Shown piece by piece: positions 11,701 to 23,099 of a stretch of DNA of 64,000 bases (position 1 is the first letter of the stretch; every line of letters starts with the position of its first letter). The translations under genes were made by a program, and so were the position numbers. A model generated the notes under the pieces. That model was not told where the DNA came from. It saw only the letters and a program-made list of their open reading frames with translations, and ran no database searches. Origin of the DNA: Acytostelium subglobosum LB1 (lineage: Eukaryota; Evosea; Eumycetozoa; Acytosteliales; Acytosteliaceae); the NCBI RefSeq assembly GCF_000787575.1, contig NW_012236506.1:314225-378224 (forward strand), in the 5' to 3' direction.

Positions 11701-11731
<31 letters not shown>

Positions 11732-13331
11732 TGTTGGTTGATGATGTTGATGGAGTGAGTGTGGTGAGTGATCAAGGTGCAATGCAGTGAGGGATGGACT
11801 ACCCTGCTGTTATGGTTGTTGTTTGAATTGATTGATTGTTTAAACACAGAAGAACAACAACATCAATCTTAAGTTGTAGGAGTGAGGCTACTACTACAAT
11901 CTAGGTAGGGTACTATTAAGGAGGTTGAGTTTGGATGGATGGAAAGGAGGGGGATTGAAGAAATGGGAAATGGAATGCCAAGCAAGATGATAAGGTGCAA
12001 CATCATTCATTCAATCATTCATTCAATAATAATTCATTAATATTCTATCTTCCGGCACATGCCAGGCCATCACTCCACGGGTGCTCAAGGAAGGGTAGTA
12101 TAGGTCTGATCGATCGCAACAGAGCAACAATAACAACAACAACAATGCAACACCAAGTGGTGCAGCCAATCTGGTCGGGCTACACGAGGGGTGTGATGGT
12201 CACCAAGGGTACCCGTATGCGCCATATTAATTATAGATGGCCACCACTATCCATTGGATAAACGTGGTTGGGCAGCGCTGCAGGAGCGATCTATCAAGGC
12301 GCGTGGGGGGTGGGTGAGTGGAGGATAGGTGATCAGCTGCCACTACCCCGCCAACACAATAATTCATTCATTCATTCACACACTCGAGAGTCAACTTATA
12401 AGATATATAAATAGGAGGTGATTGATTGATAAAGTGTGTGTTTGGACGGTGTGCTTTGATCTCCAAGAGGTGTGTGTGTTGTGTGTTGGATGGTCGACAG
12501 AGCCCCCATGGTATCCCCTACTTACATCCTACTTCTAATGAATAGATTGGCCCATGGGGACCTGTGTTCTTAGGAAACGCCACTGCAATCAGCTGATTGA
12601 TTGAATAATAGACTGACTGACTGAATGAATGAATTAATGTATAGCGGGTGGTGTCCTAAACAGCGAGTACCATTGATAATAGTGAGGTGTCACTGTGAAT
12701 GGAGCGACTGTGTAAGTGTGAAGGTGTGAAGAGAGATTATCATGTTCAAGTTAAGGTGAGATTGATTGATTGATTGATGGTCATATGACTATGGGGTTGG
12801 TGGGTGGGTGTGATCAAGTTCCAATTATCAAGAGAGAGTCGGTTGGAGTTTGAACACAACTCACACACTCACTATCATATTATTTGTTGTGTTGTACTTA
12901 CACAATGATACATGTATATTCATACAGATGGTGAATGATAAATGGAATGGTGTCGACACATCACATTGATGGTAGAGGCATGACGAGTTGACGTCATGAG
13001 ACGTACTTACTGCTGTCAGTCCATGCATTATGACCTCACATACATTACGATGTGCCGATCTATGGTCACAGCACAACACGTTCACTCGCACACTATGCTA
13101 GCGAGGCGTAACTCTGAGGTGGTTCCAGATGAGTTATCATGATTGAGCTTCCATGGTGTTCGATTGATTGATCGCGATGTGAGTGTGTTTATGTGTTCCA
13201 ACAAACTGAACTTCTTCCATCCTTGCATCCATCTATCCAGGCTGATTGGATTGTCATATGACATGTACTTAAAAGGGGTATTATAATTATAAAATGGAGT
13301 TATTATTAATGTTCTTAGTGTACAACAATGT
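11412..13331. other. 1.9-kb gene-poor region upstream of the ARID gene
   Basis: No ORF with a recognisable domain. Next to the ARID gene lies an AT-rich leader, then CAA/CAG-type runs read on the minus strand (11660-11740). Several blocks carry TGATTGATTGATTG on the plus strand, the orientation seen inside introns of minus-strand genes here, so leader introns of a minus-strand transcript are possible. A hairpin candidate pairs CCCCATGG (12504-12511) with CCATGGGG (12552-12559). Minus-strand GTAAGT sites near 12900 and 13010 could be donors. I cannot assign a function. Confidence 0.35.
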
Positions 13332-16300
13332 TTAGAGGTCTTCATCCTCTGCCTTGATCGCATTGTAGGTGTCCTCATCGATTTCGTCTACCTGGATGTC
13401 ATCGTCATCAGTCTGATTCTGCATTTCCTTCTCGAGCTCAGCCAACTCCTTCTCATCGATCTCGATTTCCTCATCGTCGTCCTCAGTGTCCTCTCCAATC
13501 ACAACCTTCTCAGTTGTGGCGACCTTGGTAGATTGCTCTCCAACAACCTTCTCTTCTTCAACATCGATTGTTGGAGTTGCTGTTGGAGTTGGAGTTGGGG
13601 TTGGGGTTGGGGTTGGGGTTGGTGTGGCTGTGGCTGGCTTCTCAGGGACAGCAGCTGGTGTTGATGAATTCTGTTCTTCTCTCTCCATCATTGCGAGCTC
13701 AGCCTCGATCTCTTTGTTGAGTTCTTCGTCGTCAATGTCGATATCATCATCGTCATCATCGTCATCGTCTGTTGCATTGTTTGATGATAGTGGTGCAGCG
13801 GGCTTGGTGACTGCCTTGGCAGGGCTTGGAGTTGGAATGACTTCATCTACTTCCACCTCTGCCTCTTCCTCTGCCTCCTCCTCCACCTCTTCTTCCTCTT
13901 CCTGTTGCTCTCTAGATTGAATGAACTCAATCGTGGTCTTCTTGATCACACCCTTGAAAGTGGCCAGAATGTCCTCAGTGGGATAGGTCTCATCCTCTTC
14001 GAGCTCCTCTGTAATTCCAACATAGACTTGTTGCATCAGCATCTTGATCTCGGTGGTGATGTCTGGTAGGCTGCCTGCTGTTTGCTCTTCTCTTGCTGCA
14101 ACTGCTCAGTGACTTTGTTCAGCTCCTTCATGGTCGACTGTAACTTGGCGGTGATCTCTGCGGTGTCCTTGCCGCCAGCGGCTGGTGCGGCATTGTTCAT
14201 GCCCTCGTTGAATCCCTTCTCATAGGCCTCCTGAGTCTTGGCACGCTCTGACTGGAGTTGCTTGACAACATCCTCTCCATTGCTCTTGAGCTTCTCCAAC
14301 TCGGACTGTGCATCGGCCAATGACTTGCGGTCGTTGGCAAGGTCCGCTTCCAAAGCGGTGATGACTTGGTCCTTCTTGACGAGCATCAGACTGAACTTGG
14401 ACTCGACCTCCTGCTTGGTGCTCTCGATCAGGCTGTTGGTGCCGGTTGACGAACGCTCAGTCTCCAGGGCGTCCTTTGCGGCGGTGACCTCGACGGTGAG
14501 CGTAGCAACCTTCTCCTCGTGACGCTTCTTCTGTCGCAGCATATCGATCTTGAGCTTCTTGACCTGCTCCTCGAAATTCTTCTCGATCTGTTGCACGGAC
14601 TCTTGTGAGTCCTTCAACTCGTCCTCCAACAATGTGATGCGGTCGACATCTGTCTTGCGCGAGTTCTTCTCGTTGAGCAACAGCTTGTTGAGTGCGCGGA
14701 TCTTGGCTGTGAGCTCCTTCTCGACGGTCCTCGACGACTCTTGATCGGTGGAGCTCTTTAAGATGTCGTCCTTGGTGCTCTGCAGGTCCTCCTTGAGCAC
14801 AGCGTTCTCACGCTTCAGTGTGTTGATCTGGCTGAGAGCCCTGTTGAGATGGATCTCCTTCTCGGCCATCTCATCTTCGATGATCGACTTCTCCTTCTGC
14901 AGCTGCACGACTTGCTTCCTCGTGTTGGATACATTGTCGCTGAACGCCTCATTCCTGTTCTCAATCATCCTGGTGTTCTCCTCGAGGAACTGCTCGTTCT
15001 TCTTGTGCAGAGCGGCGATGGTCTCCTTGTAAGAGGTCAGCTTGGTCTCCTTCTCGACGTTGTCCTTGACCAGACGGTCGTTGTCCTCGACAATCTTGTT
15101 CAGCGTCTGAACAAGAAGCATGCCCGAGATGGGCACATCACCATGCACGATCGGATGCTTGAGCGTGTCGAACTTGGAGTTGACCTCACTCAGCTGCTGC
15201 TTGAACTCGGCCAGGCTGCTCTTGATCTCCTTCTTCAGCTTGTTCTCCTTGGCCAGTATCTGGAAGGTCTCAGCCGAAGAAGTTGGCATCTGAGGAGTTG
15301 GCAACACTGGTGCTGGAGCGGGTGCGGGAGTGGGAGCAGGGGCTGGAGCTGGAGCGGGCGCTGGGGCGGGGGCTGCAGCAGGAGTGGGCTGCAAGATGAT
15401 CTGTGGCGAGCCGGTCGCGCTTGGCTGAACCATTGGAACAATGGCGCCCTGGTGTGTGACAAGTGCACCAGAGTAGATGCCTGTTGCGCTGCCATACGGC
15501 TGTGTCTGGCCAAACTGTTGGGTGCCATAAGGTGAGTTGAAACCTTGTGCGCCATACTGTTGGCCCTGCTGTCCAAACTGACCCTGTTGTGATCCATAAG
15601 GCGAGTTCGATCCATATCCACCCTGGTTGTTGCTGTTGTATCCCTGTCCATAGTTATTGCCACCTTGTTGATTGTTATAGCCATAACTGTTGCTGTTATT
15701 GTTATTGTTGTTGCCATAACCATTGTTGTTGTTGCTGTTGTTGCCTCCATTGTAGTTATTGCTGCTGTGGTTGCTATTGTTATTGTTGTTGCCACTACCA
15801 TAGTTGTTGCTGTTGCTGCCACTGTTGTTGCTATTACTGCCACTGTTGCTGCTGTTGTTACTGTTATTGTCTGGCTCAACCTCTGAGAGTTTGGCAACAC
15901 GCTGGATATGATTGATCAGTGTACCCTTGTCATTGGACTGTGGTGTGGGCATGCTATCAAACAATGCGTTTGGTAGATTCTGTTGTGGCACTTGTTGTGG
16001 TGCCTGTTGTACAGGTAGCTCGCTACCGGGTGCCGCGGCAGCCTCACCCACACCTGCCTGCTTCTTGAAGCCGATAAGATCGAGCTCAAATACCAGGTTG
16101 GAGTTGGGGGCGATCGAGCCGTTGCCAGTCTTGCCATAGGCCATGTCGGACGGGATGACGAGGATGCGCTTGACACCCTTTTTCATGCCGACGACACCAG
16201 TCTCCCAGCCCCTGATTACCTTGCCCTCGCCAATGACGAATCGCAGAGTGCTGTCCGAGTTCATGTTTGTGTCAAACATGGCGCCTAGATGCTGATTGTT

Positions 16301-16969
16301 GTCCAACCAGCCAGTGTACTTGATGGTGACGCGGTCGCCTGCTTGGACGCCCTTGACTCCGGCGGGAGCAGTCGCCAGCTCCACGTCAACGACCGACTGG
16401 TAGTTGCCAGCGGCACACTTGGCAATGGCGACGTGAGTGGCAAACTTGACGGCCTCCTCCTTGGTGCCAAAGTTCATCGACCATGCCTGGCCCTGATCAG
16501 TGAAGTTGGCATAAGTCTCATTGACCGTGTAGACAAAGACCGGTGTGATAGTCGTAGTCACCATAGCCGTCCTATTCTTATCATACACCATCAAATGGAA
16601 CTTGCCATTTGGTCTATATGTAATGATCGCCGCTGAGAAGCTTCCAACTGTAGTGTATTTATCCTGCTCACTGTTATCGTTTTCGTGTCAATCATTCAAT
16701 CAATCAATCAATCAAGTTGATCAATCCAACTCAATCACAAACAAAACTTACAACTTATATAAATGTACTGCTGAGCCTATGATCAGTTCTTGTGTCTTTT
16801 GTGTAGAGGCTGATGTGGATGCCGTTGCAGAGCTCTGCAGCTTTGTGCTGTTGTACTGTAATGATTGATTGCCCTGCATATTGCTACTCTCACTAAACAA
16901 CGATCCTAGTTTCTTTGAACTAGATGTTGTCTTGTTGCTATAAGAATCATCATCATCAAGGAATGACAT
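13332..16969 (-). CDS. fkbp15: FKBP15/WAFL-like protein: WH1 + FKBP + coiled coil
   Basis: About 1185 residues; exon 1 16969-16752, exon 2 16670-13332. Order: Ser-rich start; WH1-like domain (about 60-160, ending FGTKEEAVKFATHVAIAK); FKBP-type prolyl isomerase domain (about 180-270, with FD, KVIRGWE, AYGKTG, LVFELDLIGF); a Gly/Asn/Ser/Gln-rich linker; a Pro/Ala-rich tract; a long coiled coil (about 430-850); and an acidic tail with TP repeats and Asp runs. FKBP15 acts at early endosomes with actin and microtubules. Odd point: near 14066-14082 the frame breaks. The coiled coil runs into a short dead end, while the conserved tail (EIKMLMQQVYVGI...) continues in the next frame. No intron fits, so a one-base assembly error or a real frameshift is likely. 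Confidence 0.85.
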
Positions 16970-18423
16970 GTTTTATATTATATATATATATAAAGTAAAG
17001 TATGTAAGTGATACAGATAGTAAAGTTGAATGATTGAATGATTGAATGAAAGAGTAAGTGCGCGAGATACTTATGTGCGTGAGTGTGATTCAAGTAGAGT
17101 GAGATCCCCAACACAAATTTGATATTTCCTCAATTCGCGCGATCAAGCCCAAGACAGAGCATTCGTCTGACTTTTACTACTTGTTTCAATAATTATTACT
17201 ATGGAATAAGTCAAACCTTGTACATGTATGTTCATATTTATATATGTTTGTAATAATAATAATAAATGTATTTATCCAGTGTCATTCACTTTCACCTCCC
17301 TATTAATTAAAGCATGAATATGTTAGATGTGATTATTTATAATACTACCTAACTATCACCTCACTTCGTACAAGGTCAAGGTAGGTAGTTGGATTTATTG
17401 CATGATGTTGTTGTTGGATGTTGGTTGTTTGTTGGTTGTTGTTGGTCGGACAAAGAGAGAGTATGGAGATGGAAGGAAGGGTCAAACGCCTAGACAGCAG
17501 AAATGTGCACGTGATTGATTGATTGATTGATTGAATGATTGGTGATTAGAACTTATATAAATATATATACTGTGGAAGTCATTGACGGATCCGACAGACA
17601 GACGGAAAGGGTGCAGATGGTGGATGTTCGTATATGTTATGTTATGTTGTGTTTTGTTATGTGCAAGTGATGATGAGGGTGGATGGACATATGTCTATTA
17701 CGTCCAGTGTCATGATCCTGAGAGTGATGGATAGAGATTGGGAGAGTTACGATATATCTGTGTTAGACTTGAATGTTAATGAAGGTCAGGTCGCGCGCGA
17801 TGGGGAGAGGGGCAGGTGGGATTGATTGATTGGTTGGTTGGTAGTGAGGCGTGACGTGGCGGTGTGACATGTGATAAGGTAAGTGGAGTGGCTGATGGAG
17901 GACAAGTGAGTGGCACTGGCCTCCATTTCAATATTATGGTGATCAGGAACCTTGAGTAATGGAAATGATAAAGGATAGAGGGTTATTATTGCTGGGTCAT
18001 GTCATCGAATGAGTGGAGGGAGTGAAGTGATGTGATGTGACGTGATGTCATGTGATTGTGATGAGTGAGTGGAAGTGTGAAGACAGACAGACAGACGACA
18101 GACAGGACGATGCATGCATCATGATCGAATATCTACCTTTTGTTGTTGTTCGTTCGCAAAGAGATGGATGGATGGATGGTTGATGAGGAGGTGTGTGAAG
18201 CGATGAATGAATGAGAGAGAGGATTGCAATGTTGTTGTCGGAGAACGAGTTGTTTAATGTTATTGAGTTGGGTTGTGTCACATACCATCATCATCTTGAA
18301 TTGTTATTGTTGTTGTAGTATTGATTTGATTGGATTGATAGGATTGATTGATTGAATGATTGGTTGTTGGAATGAGGTGTGTTGCAGTGGAGAGGGGAGC
18401 AATGAGTTAGTGACTATGATCAA
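16970..18423. other. 1.45-kb gene-poor region
   Basis: Upstream of FKBP15 and downstream of a possible small gene, both on the minus strand. It holds TGATTGATTGATTG blocks (for example 17514-17535), an ACAG-rich run (18075-18105), and a minus-strand ATG-ATG-ATG directly followed by GTATGT near 18285, which could be a tiny start exon. No domain-bearing ORF is visible. Leader exons or a non-coding transcript are possible. Confidence 0.3.
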
Positions 18424-18891
18424 CTATGTCGAGCGACACATGCATGCAGTGCATTCATCATTCAAATAAATACCATCAGAGACAATCCAGAAACTACTAA
18501 TCTTGAATTTGGCCAACTTGGCTGTGATCTTTATACTGTATTGATATGAATGGATGATGGATAGGTATATGTTAGCGTATGAATGAGTGAATGAATGAGG
18601 TGAACAGCAGTACACATACCTGTTGGGTAGTTGTGATGAGAATGATGATTGAGTGCATGGCTTGGACATTGTGGATGATAATAGGGGCGTTGATGCAGAC
18701 GACGATGACGATGCTTGATTCAGCATCGATGTCACTGATATATTTATGGATGCAATCTTGGTGTTGCTACTATTGATTATATTGCTAATGTTACGATTGA
18801 TCATCTGTTTGGACGCTGATCTGGCAGTGGCATGTGATGCAGCTGACAGCGATGCCACTCTGACACATGACGACAGTCCTCTGTTCATCAT
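18424..18891 (-). CDS. possible small mitochondrial protein, unrecognised
   Basis: 127 residues if exons 18891-18620 and 18535-18424 are joined (GTATGT...ACAG, in frame). The first 60 residues have several Arg and Lys, many Ser/Ala/Asn and no Asp or Glu, which looks like a mitochondrial presequence. A Ser-rich stretch follows, then AKLAKFKISSFWIV and a Cys-containing end (DECTACMCRST). I recognise no family. A GTATTT donor inside exon 2 could lead to further exons in the gene-poor stretch to the left, so the C-terminus is uncertain and the call may be wrong. Confidence 0.35.
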   Translation of the reverse strand: MMNRGLSSCVRVASLSAASHATARSASKQMINRNISNIINSSNTKIASINISVTSMLNQASSSSSASTPLLSSTMSKPCTQSSFSSQLPNRYVYCCSPHSFTHSYANIYLSIIHSYQYSIKITAKLAKFKISSFWIVSDGIYLNDECTACMCRST

Positions 18892-19526
18892 TGTTTATTT
18901 ATTTTTGTATATAATATATTATATGTATGTGTAATCAGTATGACTCGTCTTGATCTGATTGATCATTCATTGTCGGCAAAAGCAAGTGTGTGTGGACATG
19001 GAATGATGATGGTTGAGGAGTGTGTTTGGTAAAAAATTGGTCATTCTTGCTGAACTTCGCTTCAAACATTGAACACACAACACAATGCGAATTACGAATT
19101 GAACAACTTATGTGTTGAGGGTTAGTTAGTCCACAACACTAAGGTAGAGGATGTTATACTCAACATTTAGATGCCCTTTAAGGTTTGTGTGTTCCACATG
19201 TCAATGATAAAGGTTGACTTTGTATTTATTTGGATTAAAGAGATCCAAACATCACTCTTAGATATCTTGTTTAAGGTTCAATGTATATCACTCACTATGT
19301 TCACACTGTACATATTAGTATTATAGACTATGAATCTAATCTAATGACTGGAGGTAGGTGAGTAGGGTAGGTAGGTAGGTAAGTGGGAATGACTGGTCAA
19401 CCAATGAAGAGCGTATGTATGTTGTTTATCTATGAACTATAAATATGATAAATGTTTGTTAGAATATTATAACAATTCAATTCAATTATTTATTTATTTA
19501 TTTATTTATATATATAACAAATAATA
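18892..19526. promoter_or_regulatory. upstream region of the secreted PT-stalk gene
   Basis: Lies between two outward-facing genes. It carries a TTTATTTATTTATTTATATATATAA run just before the right-hand start and short GTAGGTAGG repeats near 19355-19380. No ORF of note. Core promoter AT tracts are the only feature I can support. Confidence 0.35.
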
Positions 19527-21294
19527 ATGAAGATCCAATTGGCTTTGTTATTAGTAACTCTGGTTGCAATTTATGCTCAGATTGAACCATCATGTCATTA
19601 CCTAAGTATGTTTTAAATATTCATAAGTTTGAATGTTTGGAATAGTTCCATGTTCACTCACTAACTAATATTATTGCTGGATATAGATGTTAACGCAGCT
19701 AGGATTGACCCAACTTACTNNATGAGGGTACAGGTGGTCACTCGATAACATTCGGTGATGCCAATATACCGGGTGGAAATACGATCTGGGACTTTTACCA
19801 AGATCGCGCAACAATTTTGAATGATGGAGAGTTGGTGTCATTGTCTGGCACTTTGGTTCCACCAGGTCACACATGGCCTTACATGGAGGCCAAGCTTGTC
19901 CTCCGTCGCGCAAAGGGTTCATTTATGCCAAAACAAGAGTTGAAGCCAAGCGCCTACGTTCCATACGGCCCAGTTGACCCACAACTCTGGACCTACTACA
20001 CACTCGAGTCATCCACCATTGAGTGCTTTGGAGGTGAGATCGATGGAATGACCATCGAACTATCTGAACATATGGACATGCCCATGCAAGTTGGCATTGG
20101 TGCCAGCGGAAAGAACGTTGTCAATGGATTGTCGTCATGGTACAACTTCAAGTTCATGAAGAATGGTCAGGTCGTCTACACTTCGGACCAGGTCGTCGAT
20201 ATCAACGTGGACATTGACTGCTCAGATTGTGAATATGACCGCTACCACGCCAAGGCTGCTGCAGCTCAATCAATCTGGATCAATGCCGAAGACTTGACTC
20301 CATTCGGTGGCTACAACTCCTGGGACTTCATTGACAACAGGGGTGAGGTTTCACTCAACCCAGACTACTCAATCACTGTCTCTGGCATCTTTGGATCAAC
20401 TACCAACGACACAATCCCCATCATGAACTGCAACTTTGAGTTCATCCCAGACATTCAAACATTCCGTTCAATGAAGTTGGAGTTGGCCGAGCAGGTCTAC
20501 TTCCCCACTGGCCCAGTTGATGTTGGCACCTGGTTCTACTACCGTGTCAACCCAGCCAAGTCCAGCTGCATCATGTACAATGGATACTTGGTGACAATCG
20601 TCGATGACAAGAACATGCCAGCTCAAGTTGGCTATGGTGCCAATGGTAAGAACCAGAACTTTGGTCTCTCAGTTTGGATGAGCTTCAAGGCTACTGCACC
20701 CAATGGAACTGTTACCTTCCTCTCATCAGATGTTATGGATATCAACATTGACATGGAGTGCATCAACATCCCACCTCCCACCATCCCACCAACTCAACCA
20801 CCCACAGCTCCACCAACTACTCCACCAACTCAGCCACCCACAGCTCCACCAACAGCTCCACCAACTCAGCCACCAACTCAGCCACCAANNNNNNNNNNNN
20901 NNNNNNNNNNNNNNNNNNNNNNNNNNNNNNNNNNNNNNNNNNNNNNNNNNNNNNNNNNNNNNNNNNNNNNNNNNNNNNNNNNNNNNNNCCACCAACTCAG
21001 CCACCAACCCAGCCACCAACCCAACCACCTACCGCTCCACCAACCATTGCACCAACTAAGAAGCCATGCAACACTCCAGCTCCACCAACAGTTGCCCCAA
21101 CTCATCCACCTACAGTAGCTCCAACACATCCACCAACAATGCCACCAACAGTTGCCCCAACTCATCCACCTACAGTAGCCCCAACTCATCCACCTACAAT
21201 TCCACCAACTCATCCACCAACAATTGTCCAAACTCATCCACCTACAACAACTGCACCAACTACCAAGCCATGCAAAACAAAAGTAATTAAATAA
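19527..21294 (+). CDS. secreted protein with duplicated domain and Pro/Thr stalk
   Basis: Exon 1 19527-19605 encodes a signal peptide (MKIQLALLLVTLVAIYAQ); exon 2 starts at 19687. Two copies of a domain of about 150-160 residues follow. Shared landmarks are NxxWDF near the start, then GPVDxxxWxYY, MPxQVGxGAxGKN, GLSxW and VxDINxDxxC. The C-terminal stalk is built from PPTQPPT, PPTAPPT and VAPTHPPT units, likely O-glycosylated, ending PCKTKVIK with no anchor signal. I infer an extracellular matrix or sheath protein; the domain family is unknown to me. Oddities are assembly-linked: two Ns at 19720 coincide with a frame break, and the 100-N gap in the stalk changes frame, so the true repeat length is unknown. 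Confidence 0.75.
19638..19650. repeat. TGGAA-N3-TTCCA palindrome in intron of the secreted-protein gene
   Basis: Perfect 5-bp arms around TAG, inside the intron at 19606-19686. Confidence 0.6.
20761..21280 (+). repeat. Pro/Thr-coding tandem repeat interrupted by assembly gap
   Basis: Tandem CCACCAACTCAGCCACCA-type units coding PPTQPP/PPTAPP and, after the gap, VAPTHPPT units. The 100 Ns at 20889-20988 are a nominal gap placed where the repeat could not be assembled. Confidence 0.85.
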
Positions 21295-21879
21295 AGTACT
21301 AAGATTGTCCCTGGTTTGATTTTATCAAATTAATCAAGATAATTATNAAAATTATGGGGACTAGGTTATCTCCTTCCCCACTTACACTACCCTGGTTTAG
21401 TCCCTTCGTTCAAGAGGTATTTAACATTACACCAATCTGTACACTCACTCGTACATAGAATCAATCTTTGATTGCAAAGATTGAAAGAATCACACACCAT
21501 ATACTCCTCTTACACCATTCCATCATTCCATTCACCTACACCTCCCCAAATCAGAACACTTGAGTGTGTTTTTTTGATAAGCTTCACCCAAACCACACCA
21601 TCACTAAAAATATCTCTCTTCTTTGATGTGCGAGCAAGGTCGTGCCCCATAACTGCACCACAGCCCCACCTCCCCTCTATTCACACAACCAGGGGGGATT
21701 GATTGATCAATCACATAACTCATCACTTAAGCCACCAAGATAAATAACAACTTACCCATGGTATTGTATTGTCAACAAACAATATAAGAAAGAGATAGAG
21801 ATATATATATAACAATATTGTTATAATCGATCAATCAATTAATCAATCAATCAAACCTACAAAACAACAAACAACAACA
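21295..21879. other. intergenic region with one ambiguous base
   Basis: 3' flank of the secreted-protein gene and promoter of the next gene. Near 21330-21355 an A/T-rich imperfect inverted repeat surrounds the N at 21347. The last 100 bases are AT-rich with CAATCAATCAAACC. No gene seen. Confidence 0.4.
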
Positions 21880-22954
21880 ATGGGATTCAGCAATGCAGTT
21901 GGATTTCATTTACTCCTAGTAATAATTATACTTATACTTTGTATTGTATCTATTGCCTGTCCTTGGTACATATCCGAGTTTAATAATGCACAATATTGGT
22001 GGGATGGTGTATATCCCGTGGATGTAAGTTAGTTCTAGGATCTCAGTATTTCCGAGAACTCAACAATCTCATCTCCTCATCTTTCTTCATCTCTCTCTCT
22101 TTCTCATTCTCTCTCTCATTCTCTCTCATTCTCTCTGTCTTTCTCCACTCTATTCTCTCTCACTTGTTGAATGATGTTTGTTTGATTGATTGAATGTGAA
22201 TGAGTAGGATCGTAGACGTTTACCTTATAGAGATCTCAAGAAGACCTTTATACCAACTGTTATAATGTTGGCAATGACCATTATTGTTTGGATTGTAGAG
22301 TTGGTATTTGTTATTATGTGGAAGAGATGTAAGGGAAAGATTGATAGACTTCATCGTCCAATCAAGGCCTTTTGGATCATTGGCATGATATTGTCAGGCG
22401 CCACACTTGGCTACTTTGTAACATTCTGGTACTTTGCTTATCAAGATTCAAAGTACTGCTATTCATTGAAGAATCCAGCGAATGATTGCTACTTCTGGAT
22501 GAAGAATGAGCCAGAGACATTCTTACCTGCCGATGGATATTGGGTACAACTCACTGTTGGCCTCCTGTCAATCATCTTCTGTTGGATGCCATGGTATAGT
22601 ACCAACCCTATCAGACACATGGAAGACGAACAAGAGGCTGCCAAGAAAGTAATCGACGACCAAGCCAGAATTCAAAAGATGGAGGAGAAAAAGAAGAAGA
22701 TGGCTGCAAGGAGAGAGGCAGAGTTAGAGCGCAGAGCCAAGTGGATTGCATACTACCAGACTCACCCGAATGCTCGGTTCAGTGACTCTCCATCATCCGA
22801 CTTTACATTTGACAGCAACATTGGAATAGACACTGGATACTCTGGAGGATGTCATTTCTCTGGTGGTGGAGATGGAGGTGGATACTCGGGAGGAGGTGAC
22901 TGCGGTGGTGGCGGTGGTGGAGACTGCGGAGGTGGAGGTGGTGGATGTGACTAA
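21880..22954 (+). CDS. multi-pass membrane protein with Gly/Cys-rich tail, unrecognised
   Basis: 296 residues; exons 21880-22023 and 22208-22954. Four hydrophobic segments: residues about 6-28, one soon after the exon junction (TVIMLAMTIIVWIVELVFVIMW, split by no break), one around FWIIGMILSGATLGYFVTFWYF, and one around VQLTVGLLSIIFCWMPW. A charged coiled segment (EDEQEAAKKVIDDQ..., KKKKMAARREAELERR) follows, then a tail of GGG, GGD and GDCGG units ending GGGCD. The first long loop has paired Cys (KYCYSL, NDCYFW), suggesting an extracellular disulfide. I know of no function; it looks like a lineage-specific family. The intron is unusual in having TGATTGATTGA on the sense strand. Confidence 0.7.
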
Positions 22955-23099
22955 GCCTTCCTGCCAGTCAGTCTGTCATGTACATGTACATAATCAATCA
23001 ACATCCTAGTGATCATAATTAATTTAATATACAACATGTTGTTGTTCTTCATTGAACATTATAAATAGAATAGTAATAACTTGTGTAGAATGTACTCGC

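Noticed and set aside
11534-11782. Asn/Ser-rich minus-strand frame as a gene
   Set aside because: Low complexity, no domain, next to an AT-rich leader; better seen as upstream sequence of the ARID gene.
13581-13620. GGGGTT repeats resembling telomere sequence
   Set aside because: They lie in frame in FKBP15 and code Thr-Pro repeats on the minus strand; an internal coding repeat explains them.
13486-13920. Val/Ser-rich plus-strand open frame
   Set aside because: Antisense of the acidic FKBP15 tail; no start context or domain.
15547-15915. Cys- and Tyr-rich plus-strand open frame
   Set aside because: It is the reverse strand of the Gly/Asn/Ser/Gln linker of FKBP15; low-complexity codons give long open frames on both strands.
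20889-20988. 100-base run of N as a real spacer
   Set aside because: A round-number scaffold gap inside a tandem repeat; its length carries no meaning.
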